Shown: piece after piece, positions 53,901 to 63,195 of the stretch | How positions within the stretch are numbered: the first letter of the stretch is position 1 | Layout of the letters: the number at the start of each line of letters is the position of its first letter | Assembly: GCA_021014325.1 (NCBI GenBank) | Contig: CM037470.1 | Location: 3,995,647-4,059,646, forward strand | Direction: 5' to 3' | Length of the DNA: 64,000 nt | Source of the DNA: Plazaster borealis | Taxonomy: Eukaryota; Echinodermata; Asteroidea; Forcipulatida; Labidiasteridae | Made by a program: the position numbers and the translations under genes | The notes under the pieces: model-generated | The model's input: only the letters and a program-made list of their open reading frames with translations | What the model was told of the DNA's origin: nothing | Databases searched by the model: none

Positions 53901-56900
53901 TCTTTGTTTGGGGTGCCAGTCAGAAGCCGTACAACTGTTAGCTGTCGTGTGGCCAAGGGATCACACCCAAGTTAACGATACAACCTGGGAAGCAGCAGAC
54001 AGGGGATCACTTCGAGTTGATGTTACTTTTTTATTTCAAATATCAAGTTAAAAACCACAAGGGAAACTGGTTGGGTAAATTTTTAAAGAAAATTTTGATA
54101 CTTTTTGTAATGATCAAGATCTTAATTCCTGTGTGTTTTATACCCAAATTATACCTCAGTATAAGACTGTTATTTTGTTAAACCTGGATTAAAAACAAGT
54201 TCACACTTTAGTATAATTGCCTCATTGTTCATAGCATAATGAAAAGTTTTACATTAAATGTAACAGATTTTGTTTGAATATGCATTGCTGATCTGGGATT
54301 TTTTGTGGTATCAATTATTGCAGTTGCTACAAAGACTTCAGAGAAATCCACTCACGCGGAGCATCACCGCAGTGCAGGTTATATCATTCAGGAGCGGCAG
54401 TGTGCTTGCCGATGTGTCATCATACTATAATACCACAATCCCCACACCAACTGCTCTCTTGAATGCTGTGTCAAGCATCGATATGCTAAGTGATGGAAAC
54501 ACAAATCTAAGTCTTAATGCAACTGCTGCACGCGTAACAGGTACCTTAATGTGACAATTTTTATTAGGTGGTCGTACAATATGGCACGAACACCCCTTGT
54601 TTTTGTTCTGTTTAGGTGTTCGTGCAATATGTGCACGTACACCTGTTTTTGTTTTTGTGGTGATCGTGCAATACAAGCACGAACACCTCTTTGTTTTTGT
54701 TCTGTTTAGGTGTTCGTGCAATATGAGCACGAACACCTCTTGTTATTGTTCTGGTTTTTTTTTTAGGTGTTCGTGCAATATGAGCACGAACACCTCTTGT
54801 TATTGTTCTGGGTTTTTTAGGTGTTCGTGCAATACAAGCACGAACACCTCTTGTTAGGTGTTCGTACAATATGAGCACGAACACCTCTTTGTTTTTGTTC
54901 TGGTTTTTTTTTCTTCTCCATCTTCTTCTTCCCTGGAACTCTTCTCTAGAAGATAACTCAAGATTGAAATTGAATTGAACAATGAAACTCATCAGACAAT
55001 TGAACCTCGATATGAAGACGGCACAAAGTTAATAACGTCATGATGACGTCATCAGTTGTTGAATTACAAGGTTTTAAAAGTTGAAAAATGACCATTTGGT
55101 ATTCGCTGTATCTCATTGAATTTAAAAGCTATGATGTTCATTGTTGGATGTGATAGATCAAGACTGGGGCTACATTTAAAAAGTTAACGTCAAAATCGTA
55201 TGACCTTTTCTTCCAGGTAATGCCCCTAGGTCAAAGTTTGCCTTGGTTTTTTTTCTTGAAAAACATCATTTTCGGGCTTGTCTTCAGCATAACTCAAGAT
55301 TGAAATTGAATTTTACATTGAAACTCATCAGACATTTGAACCTAAATATCAAGACGACACAAACTTGATGATTTCATGATGACGTCATCAGGTATTGAAT
55401 TACAATGAATCAAAGTTTAATATTTGTAAACAAATCATAACTCTTGAACCACATATTGGATTTTTACAATCTATACATCATCGGATAGGTCGTTAAACGT
55501 TCAACAAACGCTACACAAAGTATGACCCTTATTTGACCTAGACTTTCACGAAATTCTTATCTCAAAAACCACGTATTGTTTTATCAAAGTTTTTGCATCA
55601 GGTGATAGATGATTGAGCCTGCTCAAACTTTTGCACAGACATGACAACATTTTGACTTTTACATCTGGTCAAAACAGGACGTTAAAGCCAACGTTGGTAA
55701 AAGCGCACGTGTCTCTTGACGTGACTCACGTCGCAGCGCACCACGGCACGACAGTGTATTAACACATGTAGGCCCTGCACACACGCTGAACCATGCACGA
55801 GTTTACATTGTGTATAGTCTTGGTTCCAAGACGCTCCTGTTGAAGACTAATGTATGTACTGTATAGCTACATGTGGGAATACATTTGGCGTGACTGTGCA
55901 ATATACAAAGAAACAACGAGCGAACAATTCAATATTTGAAAATGTCGTAACTCCTGAACCACACATTGGATATTTACAAACCATACATCATCTCAAAGGT
56001 CTTATTGAACTTAACACGCGCTACACAAAGTGTGACCCTGTTTGACCTTAAATTCTGGTTCAAACCGGAAGTTGGAATTTAATATTTAACAATATCTTAA
56101 CTTCTGAACAACTCATTCGATTTTTACAATCTACACATCATTGGGACAGTATGTAACAACTTTAAAAACGATATACAGAATGTGACCCCAATTGACCTTG
56201 ACTTCCTGTTCAAACCGGAAAGTGAAAGTTAATGTATCAACAAATTGTAACTTCTAAACAACACATTGGATTTTTACAATATATACATTATTGGGAAAGT
56301 ATGTAACAACTTAAGGAACCATACACAGAATGTGACCTCATTTGACCTTTACTTCCCGTTCAAACCGGAAGATGAAATTTAATACTTGAAAAAAACATAA
56401 CTCCTGTACCACATATTGGATTTTTATCATCTATACATCATCAGAAAGGGCTCCAAAGATTTAAGAAACGCTACACACTGTGACCTCATTTGACCTTGAC
56501 TTCCAGTTCAAACCGGAAAGTGAAAGTTAATGTTTCAACAAATCGTTGGAGGTTTACAATCCATACATCATCTAAAACGTCTTCATAAACTAAACACGCG
56601 CTACACAAAATGTAACCCATATTTGACCTTGACTTCCAATCCAAACTAGAAGTTGATACTTAACTTTTTGAAAAATTAATAACTCCTGGACCAGGCATTG
56701 GATTGATAAGGTTAAATGTTGTGACCTATTCAATCAATCAATCCCCACGAACACCTTGTTTTTGTCACATGACAAAAACTGAAGCGCTAGTTTTGTTTAG
56801 GTGTTCGTGCAATACAAGCACGAACACCTCTTTGTTTTTGTTCTGTTTAGGTGTTCGTGCAATATGAGCACGAACACCTCTTGTTATTGTTCTGTTTTTT

Positions 56901-59900
56901 TCTTTTTAGGTGTTCGTGCAATACAGCACGAACACCTCTTGTTATTGTTCTGTTTTTAGGTGTTCGTGCAATATGAGCACGGACACCTCTTTGTTATTGT
57001 TCCGTTTTTAGGTGTTCATGCAATATGAGCACGAACACCTCTTGATTTTGTTCTGTTTTTTTTTTTTCGTCTCCGTCTTCTTCTTCTTCTTCCCTAGAAC
57101 TCTTCTCTAGAGCATAACTCAAGATTGAAATTGAATTGAACATTAAAACTCATCAGACAATTGAACCTCAATATGAAGACGGCATAGTTTTCATGACGTC
57201 ATGATGACGTCATCAGGTGTCGAATTACAACGTTTTTAAAGTTGAAAAATGACCATTTGGTATTTGCTGTATCTCATTGAATATGAAAGCCATGATGTTC
57301 ATAATTGGGCATGTGATAGATCAAGACTGGGGCTACATTTCAAAAGTTAACGTCAAAATCGTATGACCTTTTCTTCGAGGTCATGCCCCTGAGGTCGAAG
57401 TTTGCCTTTGGTTTTTTTCTTGAAAAACATCATTTTCGGGCTTATTTACGGCATAACTCAAGATTGAAATTAAATTTTACATTGAAACTCATAAGACATT
57501 TGAACCTAAATGTCAAGACGACACAAACTTGATGATGTCATGATGACGTCATCAGGTATTGAATTACATCAAATCAAAGTTTAATATTTGAAATAAAATC
57601 ATAACCCATGAACGACATGTTGGATTTTTACAATCTATACATCATCGGAAAGTTCGTTAAAGGTTCAACAAACGCTACACAAAAAATGACCCCATTTGAC
57701 CTTGACTTCTGGTTCAACCCGGAAATTTAAAATTTCAGAAAATTCGTATCTCAAAAACTACTTATTATTTCAGCATAAATTTTGCATCAGGTTGTAGAAC
57801 ATTGAGCCTGCTCAAACTTTTGCACAGAAATAACAACATTTTGACATTCACATCTTGTCTTATAACCAACGGCATTAAAGCGCACGTTTGTAATGACCCA
57901 CTTTGATAACGCGGGATAGTGTAATAGCACGTGTACAGACACATGTATATTGAACGTGTAGTTCAGTTTACATCAACTACATGTAGGAATACATTTAGCA
58001 TCGCTGCATGTTACCTTGTTTATTGCGCACCACGGCATAAAGATAATCCGTCTAATACTTGAAAAATTCGTAACTTCTGAACCACATATTGGATTTTTAC
58101 AATCTATACATCATCTGAAAGGTCTTTATAAAACCTAACATACGCTACACTAATTGTGACCCCGTTTGACCTTGACTTCCGGTTCAAAGCGGAAGTTTAA
58201 ATTTAATGTTTCAAAATTCATAATTCCTGAACCACACAATGGATTTTTACAATCTATACATCATTGGACAAGTATGAAACAACTTAACAAACGATATACA
58301 AAATGTGACCCCAACTGACCTTTACTTCCTGTTCAAACCGGAAGGTAAAATTTAATATTGGAAAAAATCAGAACTCCTGAACCACACATTGGATTTGGTG
58401 TCATCTATACGTCATCAGAAAGGGTTCCAAAGACTTAACAAATGCTATACACTGTGACCTCATTTGATTTTGATTTTCGAACCGGAATTTGAAAGTTAAT
58501 TTTCAAAAAATTGTAGCTTCTAAACAACACATTGGATTTTTACAATCTATACATCTTTGGGAAAGTATGTAACAACTTAAGAAACAATACACAAAATGTG
58601 ACCCATTGGTTTTTTGCAGTTTAAAGCATTGCTAAGGTCTTCAAAAAGACAACAAACACTACACAATGTGTGAACCCATTTGACCTTGACTTCCTGTTTA
58701 AACCGGAAGTGGTTGTTTATTATTTGAAAAAATCATAACTCCTGAAACAAACATTGGATTTTTAGAATCTAAAAATCATCGTAATTGTCTTCAAAAATCC
58801 AACCAACGCTACACAGAGTGTGACCCCATTTGACCTTGACTTCCAGTTCGAACCGGAAGGTGAAGTTTTATATTTAAAAAAATCTAACTCCTGAACCAGA
58901 CATTGGATTGATAAGGTAAAATGTCCTCACCAATTCATTCACTCAAATTTGATGACATTACTCACAAACACCTTGTTTTTGTGATGTCACAAAAACTGAA
59001 TCACTATTTTTTTTTTTTTTTTATGGTTTTTTCATGAAAGAGATGTTTTTTCTGTTAATTTTGGCTTCTTATATAGCGCTTAAATCTGTCACTGATTGAC
59101 ACTTGTGGCGCCAACATTATTACCCTGGTCACTGGGCCATTTATGTAGCTAGTGTATCTTTGTTGGCCGACAAAAGTGCTTACATTTAGCATTTTAGCGT
59201 GGATCAGCCTAACACAGCCTCATGCCAAATCGGGCTTTGTGGACTTTCTGATCAATGAACATTCTGATCAAATGGAGCAAAACAGCCAGCCACAGTGCTT
59301 TTGCATTTTACACAGTCTAAAGCTGGGTCGACATACATACGTAGCCTTTAACGTCCGATATCGACCAGAAGTTAAGGTCAAATTGGTATCATCTCTGTGC
59401 AAAAGTTTGAGCAGGCTCATCACAGACCTACAATTTGATGAAAACAATTTTATGAAATGTTCAACTTCAGTTTCGAACAAGAAGTCAAGGTCAAATGGGG
59501 TCACACTTTGTGTAGCGTTTGTTCAGTGTTTAAAGCCCTTTCCTGATGTATAGATTGTAAAAATCCAATGTGGGTTTTATGATTTTGTCACTGTTTATAC
59601 TTTGATTTAATGTAGGCCTTTTTAAATACCTCATGACGTCATAATGACGAAACTGCAGCAGTTTCATCTTCTAATGAATATCTAAATATATGTGAAGTTT
59701 CAAGTTTATATGAGCTTTGGAAGTGTGCCTTTGTTAGCGAACAATCGTTGAGGAAAAGAAGAAGAAGAAGTATTAAACTAGCCTTAAGTTTTTGTTGAAA
59801 CAAAAACAAGGTGTTCGATAGACATGTCTAAAATAGCAGAGCTGATGAAAAATAAAGATACAATTTGGTTAACACCTCTTTGTAGGAAATAATGATATAC

Positions 59901-62900
59901 GTGAAGTCAATTGTGGTTCTAATAATCTGCATTTTTGAAACAAGAAACTTTGATCGAGCTTATTATTTGAAAACCGATGACGTCATCATGAAGTCATAGC
60001 TTATTTCTTATCCGCACATTGAGATTCATAAGTTTGTGCTAAGTTTTAATCTTATTTTAACTATGCAACAGGTTTTCAGCAATTAATAGTTCCTTTTTTT
60101 TAAACTTGCAATTAATTTCAGAGTGTACAACCAGCTTCTGCGCTAACCAGGGGACATGTACAAGAAGTGGGACCGTGTTTCCATTTATCTTTTCCTGCAA
60201 GTAAGTCTGAGAATCTTAAATCCACTGGTCAGTTGTTGTAAACACCAAGTTATTGTCACATGGCATATGATTTAAGTAATTGTCTTTCAGATAAATTCAG
60301 AATGTAGAGCGCCACCAAGGGTTAGGTCTTCTAAGAAATTGTGTGGGGAAGTCAAGATTCTTTCAAAAAGTACCCTTGGTTATTAAATCACTGAGTTTTA
60401 CTTTTTACTTTATTGGTGCTAATTGTGCAGTTGAATATATACAAACAAAATATTTTAATCAGAAATCAATCATAGGGATATGTTATAAATATAAACTTTG
60501 AAATTAAAAATTGCAATTCACTATCACAAATGAAATAAACAAAACAAAAAAACCTCACTTTTAAATCAAAATTCACCTTGCTTTTTATTATAATATACAA
60601 CTGTGTGTCTGTTTTAGCCTAGTCTTCAACAAGACTTGGTTCTTTGTGTTTATTATTTGAAGGTGCCAGGCAGGATTTACTGGTGATAGGTGTGAAACAG
60701 TTATTCCAGTTACAACTGCTCCAGTCGATACGTCATCCACGATGGCCCCCAGTGAAGGTGAGTTACTTTTCCTGAAAAAGAAACACGTGCAGAATTCTTC
60801 GTTATTTTACATGGCTTGATTAATGTTTTCTTGTATATAATTGTAGCATAGTAAAACCCAGTAATATGTACAGTAATATGTAAGATAAAGTGTAAACTGC
60901 CATTCGTTGTATTATCTCTGATCTAAATAATGTGTCTTGTGTCAGTGTAGCTATTTTTGTGTCCCATGTCCGTCTGTCCTTTTGTTTGCGTGTGGGGTGT
61001 TTGTTCGTTTGTTTGGCTGTTTTCTACAAGATTCTGCTTATCAAAACAGCCACATACTCTATTTATCATATTTATTCTACTTATTTATCATATTTATTCT
61101 GCTTATTGCTACTTATTTATATTTTTGCTTTACTCCATCATTACTTGCATTTGTTGTTATTTATTCGTAGAAGGATGGACATAAATGTGTGTTTGAATTG
61201 AATTGAATTGAATTGCAATATGCTGCAACACGTCCAACAAACACGTCCAACAGTCTAGTTGGACGTGGCGTTACATTTTGTGTTGGTCTGAGTACACCAA
61301 ACCAAACTTTGATCATCCTACCTGTCACTACAAGAAAACTTAAAAAGAAATTACTTGATGCACGTTTGATGTAATTTGCATTTGACCGGTTTTGTGTTGA
61401 TGCTATTGTCTTCACACCGTCCAACATCGGCCTCTGTCATGTCTGTATGTGCCAATGAAGTAAACGTTGATGAGGATAGTACGCCATGACATTAATCGCA
61501 CCATACCACAGAACACCAAATTACATTCATTGTAGGTCAAGTAATTAGCCAAAATGGAAACTGACTGGATAAATTTTGAATAGTTTTAGGTAAAAAACCC
61601 CAAAATTGACTACTCGTTGCAGTTCGCTACGTTTCATTCTTTCGCTTTGTCTAGGAAAAAATATACATAAATAAAGTAAATCTTTACACAGCTAATGTCA
61701 ATGAAATTAACAAAGTGTAAGTAGTTAACACGTTTTTATTATTTTATTATTTTATTTGTTATTATCAAACTCTCAAGTTTGTTGTAAATACTATCGGTGA
61801 CTTTCTTTTATTTATTTGTTGACTTAGGTGGGTTATCAAGGTTAGCTATAATACTCATCGTTGTTGGCTGCATTATCGTCGGCATCTTAATAATTGCCAT
61901 GTTGATGTGTTTGTGCGTCCTAATGAGGCGCAAGTACGAAAAGGGACACGGTCAACAAGGCGAAAGGTGGGGAGGGCCGTACGAACCAAGACGCAATGGC
62001 TTCCAGAAGTATGATGATCGCAGTCAAGCCTCATCTGACCGTGATGAAGAAGCGAGGCGCATAGAAGGCTTGATGCAAGTTATGATCCAGTCACCGTACT
62101 TACAACAGGTATATTATCTCATATCTTTAGGCCTTGTGTGAATGAAAACCTTGCGAGTGTATTGTGTTCAAATTTCACTGCACATCTAAAGGTGTGCTGT
62201 AGCTGACTGTAGTACGCAAAAAAAAACCAACGCCATTTACACTGATCAAAACATATTTCTACATCTTCTTGAAATTATTTTTTTCTTTTGAGGGTGTGCA
62301 GATATTAATCATTACAAAAACAAAATGTGATTTTTTTTTTTATTAATTTGTTCATTCCATCTCGGGAGGCTAGCTGGGTTTTTTAAAAGTTTTTATTTTA
62401 TTTTATTTTTTTTATAGTATATGCCCCCAGGTTATTTTTAATCAAAGGCAATGGGGCGAAGCATTCAAACAGCTTTACAGGCTGAACAAAGTCTCCCAGA
62501 CAATTAACATTTTTACTGCTTGTTTGCATTGATATGAGGATAGACTGCACAAAAAATGAGTGCTGTCAGTTAGAGTAGGGCATCACTGCACCGCAGGGCG
62601 TTTAATAACGTAGTCGACTGATTGGGTTGCGGCAATGTAGTCAATTTGTGAGCGCTGTATATTCAGCTACAGTAGGTGTCATTGCGCAGGGTCTTAACGT
62701 TGTGGCGCTGTATAAATAACGACTTGAACGAAAACGGGAACAAGTGATCTCTGTTGAAATTCATTTAACATTTATAATCATTTAAAATACCCTTCTCCGG
62801 TGCTTTTCAGAAAGATTCACAAAAAAGTTTTTATGTCGATAATTACGTAAAAATTTAGAAGTGTACAAATATCAAAATTACATTTAAATGATAAACAAAC

Positions 62901-63195
62901 ACATTATTAAAATGTTTGAATAGCATTCACATTAAAAAAAAAGTTCGCTCAAGTGGCTGTATTTCAGCTCACTTCACGGCTAAACCTTGAAAGAGATTTC
63001 GCTTCGTTCATTTCTTGTTCAACTTTTGTTGAAATTAAAATGGTCTGTTTTCTTCTTGAAAGAAATTGTCTTGTGTGACATGACCTTTGTACTATGTCTT
63101 TAAACTTAATTTTACAGGGTCTGCCTCATCAACAAGATTTCATCCGGCCATACATGGTGACTGGCGATGAGGAACCAAGGCATCAAATCCGAACG
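35846..63195 (+). CDS. transmembrane mucin-like protein (PTS repeats, EGF, SEA, TM), 3' end beyond window
   Basis: Spliced CDS: 35846-35924, 40623-40721, 44655-48149, 51301-51393, 52058-52159, 52967-53107, 53509-53618, 54324-54540, 60122-60200, 60663-60757, 61828-62108, 63118-63195, continuing. All phases agree, giving 1623 codons. Order: signal peptide 1-26; Pro/Thr/Ser domain 27-1224, mostly about 129 units of E-S-T-T-A-P-P-P-T; EGF-like 1225-1255, 1256-1289 and 1290-1336; SEA 1337-1445; EGF-like 1446-1480; a short Thr/Pro stalk; TM about 1509-1536; basic stop RRK and a charged tail. The EGF-SEA-EGF-TM order matches membrane mucins such as MUC3, MUC12 and MUC17, which form the apical glycocalyx. 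Each repeat offers four Ser/Thr for O-glycans. Whether it is orthologous to a vertebrate mucin or convergent cannot be told here. Further exons in the long introns may be missing. Confidence 0.87.
36040..36345 (+). mobile_element. decayed LINE reverse-transcriptase C-terminus
   Basis: Frames joined by shifts show LHWLQINFRI (36055-36085), then ASLRSASQHLLTKPRSCYRS, SWGDSPPGIAS and SLQHSLF. These match the LHWLP...LRSSSQHLLTVPRS...GDRAF pattern of CR1/L2-like elements. It sits about 115 bp inside the first mucin intron. Confidence 0.78.
36345..36815 (+). repeat. three tandem LINE 3' UTR-like units
   Basis: Units of about 170 bp each carry CACAGTTTAATTTA-like sequence, TTGTCGC...GCGCC...T and GCGCTTTACAAGTGTTATTA-like ends. 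They follow the LINE remnant directly, and each ends in a TTATTATT tail. Confidence 0.65.
37320..37560 (+). repeat. duplicated intron block A, copy 1
   Basis: Shares GGGGAGGCCTGAGGCA, ATATAGGATTTCC, TTTGGCAAATAAGTGGC and GAAAGCTCCT with 48460-48660. Confidence 0.75.
38180..38890 (+). repeat. tandem duplication, unit about 350 bp
   Basis: Two units share CGACAGGCATGATTGA, TTCATGATTTATGGGACATG, ATCAACCCCCTCCTATTTTG, GAAGAGCTTCACAAAAATG and AATGGTCGCAGAC. Confidence 0.82.
39350..40622 (+). repeat. duplicated intron block B, copy 1 (upstream of mucin exon 2)
   Basis: 39353-39560 (CAGATAATGTCC, TCCAGTAACTCGGAC, GTGGTACTTGGTACTAGGAT) recurs at 49980-50400. 40160-40330 (CATAAATTATTTGAACA, AAGACATGCTGTGG) recurs at 49745-49930. 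40330-40480 (AATCTTTTTAACTTTGTGAC) recurs at 44390-44530. Confidence 0.82.
40623..40721 (+). CDS. mucin-like exon 2 (short PTS exon)
   Basis: Acceptor TCCTCCCACTACAG, donor G/GTAATG; phase 1 both ends, 33 codons. Reads ESITAPPTT twice, then DSTNGATPTDSPNRN. The 27-bp unit is the same as in exon 3. The acceptor itself lies in a partial repeat unit. Confidence 0.75.
40722..41631 (+). other. intron 2 of the mucin-like gene, proximal part
   Basis: AT-rich. Holds a short inverted repeat at 41392-41451 (GGCGGAAAAGTTGTTG pairing with CAACAACTTTTCTGCC) and a tRNA-like SINE head fragment at 41541-41590. No convincing exon. Confidence 0.45.
41632..41876. mobile_element. MITE with GTTTCAGACAGGCG termini
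   Basis: Starts TGGTTTCAGACAGGCG and ends CGCCTGTCTGAAGCAGG; arms contain inverted AGGTTCGG and CTCCAGAGTCG/CGACTCTAGAG. Non-coding. Confidence 0.75.
42148..44381. mobile_element. 2.2-kb non-autonomous element built from CTATAGA motifs
   Basis: Inverted termini CCCTTACAAAAAAGTTCTAT (left) and ATAGAACTTTTTTGTAAGGG (right). The interior is saturated with TTCTATAGAA-type palindromes, including about six tandem units near 43740-44230 containing GAATTCTATAGAGAATTTTC. No ORF. Paralogous empty sites at about 40311 and 49908 read CCAGTATT followed directly by YCAGTAT. Confidence 0.87.
44382..44654 (+). repeat. duplicated intron block B, copy 2 (upstream of mucin exon 3)
   Basis: ATTAGAGAAAAA, TCTTTTTAACTTTGTGACTC, TTTATCG and GTATGAATTTTA match 40320-40480. 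The exon acceptor therefore lies in the same sequence context as exon 2's. Confidence 0.8.
44654..48120 (+). repeat. 27-bp coding minisatellite, about 129 units
   Basis: Unit core GAATCCACCACTGCTCCTCC plus ACCTACA. All indels are whole units. Marker units beginning AAATCC start at 44681, 45248, 45680, 46841 and 47273; the pairs 45248/46841 and 45680/47273 are both 1593 bp (59 units) apart, showing a higher-order repeat present a little over twice. Confidence 0.93.
44655..48149 (+). CDS. mucin-like exon 3 (giant PTS repeat exon)
   Basis: Acceptor TTTCTCCTCCACCTACAG, donor G/GTAATT; 3495 nt, phase 1 both ends. The frame reads ESTTAPPPT repeated about 129 times with P-to-T, S-to-P and T-to-N variants and ends PTTTPTP. 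The other frames are also open because the unit is 27 bp; only this one joins the signal peptide and EGF exons. Confidence 0.88.
48460..48660 (+). repeat. duplicated intron block A, copy 2
   Basis: Matches 37320-37560 (GGGGAGGCCTGAGGCATTTG, TTTGGCAAATAAGTGGCC, GAAAGCTCCTTC). Confidence 0.75.
48755..49115 (-). repeat. interspersed GTCTTTATC repeat, reverse copy, longest
   Basis: AGCCTGAACATCTGACGTCA, CGAGGCTCGTGAATAACGCC, CAATCATAACACAGAT, then CCTGTCTTTATCCTTGCGGA with an inverted GGATAAAGAC. Confidence 0.65.
49745..50400 (+). repeat. duplicated intron block B, copy 3 (rearranged)
   Basis: Carries the 40160-40330 segment first and the 39353-39560 segment second (once partial at 49980, once full at 50212), opposite to the order upstream. 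The duplication was therefore tandem or was later rearranged. Confidence 0.78.
51301..51393 (+). CDS. mucin-like exon 4 (EGF-like 1)
   Basis: Acceptor TTTTTGTTTTGGCAG, donor G/GTAAAG; phase 1-1. Reads ACSLTCSNGGTKNEMNCSCS then CGQSWSGATC: six cysteines in the C-x3-C-NGGT-C-x-C-x-C-x8-C pattern. Confidence 0.88.
52058..52159 (+). CDS. mucin-like exon 5 (EGF-like 2)
   Basis: Acceptor TTCTATTCATTAG, donor G/GTAGCA; phase 1-1. Reads VCPLTTSSCLNGGTFESRNC then ECICPMTHSGATC; six cysteines, sister to exon 4. Confidence 0.88.
52967..53107 (+). CDS. mucin-like exon 6 (EGF-like 3)
   Basis: Acceptor TTACTTTTGTCAG, donor C/GTGAGT; phase 1-1. Reads DSGPCLDNAGLCSQTGQQCL and later FYRCQCN and GSCS. Six cysteines; longer and of a different EGF subtype from exons 4 and 5. 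Confidence 0.87.
53509..53618 (+). CDS. mucin-like exon 7 (SEA, first half)
   Basis: Acceptor TTTGCTTTCAG, donor ACG/GTAAAC; phase 1 in, 0 out. Reads RPTVQFYVTILQDFNPAFLY then WSAAFKALAAILERT: the first strand and helix of a SEA domain. Confidence 0.85.
53740..54078 (-). mobile_element. second tRNA-derived SINE family, copy 1
   Basis: On the minus strand a tRNA head with CTCAGTTGGTAGAGCGCCGG (A-box) and TTGGTTCAAATCCCGC (B-box). AAACCACAAGGGAAACTG lies at both outer edges (about 53742 and 54052). It sits between the two SEA exons. Other copies: 63605-63935, with a head fragment at 63365-63440. Confidence 0.8.
54324..54540 (+). CDS. mucin-like exon 8 (SEA, second half)
   Basis: Acceptor ATCAATTATTGCAG, donor G/GTACCT; phase 0 in, 1 out. 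Reads LLQRLQRNPLTRSITAVQVI, then SFRSGSVLADVSSYYNTT. FRSGSVLAD sits where SEA domains carry the autocleavage motif GSVVV; G and S are kept, but the following residues are VLA. Three sequons (NTT, NLS, NAT). Confidence 0.87.
54560..59820. repeat. 5.2-kb satellite/hairpin complex in the SEA-EGF intron
   Basis: Two tandem copies of a unit of about 2.16 kb (landmark ATAACTCAAGATTGAAATTG near 54953 and 57113). Each copy starts with several hairpins AGGTGTTCGTGC...GCACGAACACCT separated by TTGTTATTGTTCTG, then ATGACGTCATGATGACGTCATC-type palindromes cut short, then a degenerate array of about 145-bp units with TGACCTTGACTTCC, GGTTCAAACCGGAA, CATTGGATTTTTACAATCTA and ACGCTACACAAAGTGTGACC. An inverted piece of the array is at 59340-59580. 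CGAACACC...TTGTTTTTGTT at the left faces AACAAAAACAAGGTGTTCG at 59801-59819. No coding potential. Confidence 0.82.
60122..60200 (+). CDS. mucin-like exon 9 (EGF-like 4, first part)
   Basis: Acceptor AATTAATTTCAG, donor AA/GTAAGT; phase 1 in, 2 out. Reads ECTTSFCANQGTCTRSGTVF then PFIFSC; completed by exon 10. Confidence 0.87.
60663..60757 (+). CDS. mucin-like exon 10 (EGF-like 4 end and stalk)
   Basis: Acceptor TTTATTATTTGAAG, donor G/GTGAGT; phase 2 in, 1 out. Reads CQAGFTGDRCE, the EGF C-terminal signature, then VIPVTTAPVDTSSTMAPSE, a short Thr/Pro-rich juxtamembrane stalk. Confidence 0.87.
60758..61827 (+). other. mucin-like intron 10
   Basis: Holds a T-rich stretch ending in (ATTGA)n at 61193-61217, which could be a LINE 3' tail, and a short GTTGGACGTG inverted repeat. 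Otherwise nothing recognised. Confidence 0.35.
61828..62108 (+). CDS. mucin-like exon 11 (transmembrane helix and cytoplasmic tail)
   Basis: Acceptor TTTGTTGACTTAG, donor CAG/GTATAT; phase 1 in, 0 out. Reads GGLSRLAIILIVVGCIIVGI, continues hydrophobic to CVLMRRKYEKG, then a charged tail with PYEPRRNGF, a SSDRDEEARR acidic/basic patch and YLQQ. Two membrane-face cysteines (CLC) could be palmitoylated (inference). Confidence 0.9.
62705..62965. repeat. interspersed repeat, second copy of 21955-22490
   Basis: Shares TTGAACGAAAACGG, CCCTTCTCCGGTGCTTTTCA and ACATTTAAATGATAAACAAA. Confidence 0.65.
63118..63195 (+). CDS. mucin-like exon 12 (cytoplasmic tail)
   Basis: Acceptor CTTAATTTTACAG, donor ACG/GTAAGA; 26 codons, phase 0. 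Reads GLPHQQDFIRPYMVTGDEEP then RHQIRT. No stop, so at least one more exon lies beyond 64000. Confidence 0.82.

Noticed and set aside
54590..54900. CRISPR-like array of palindromic repeats
   Set aside because: The intervening sequence is itself repeated (TTGTTATTGTTCTG), and the setting is a eukaryotic intron.
59152..59553. 133-codon ORF
   Set aside because: It overlaps an inverted copy of the 145-bp satellite; no domain and no splice support.
60932..61201. hydrophobic 89-codon ORF in the mucin intron
   Set aside because: T-rich intron DNA, open in all three frames; no splice or start support.
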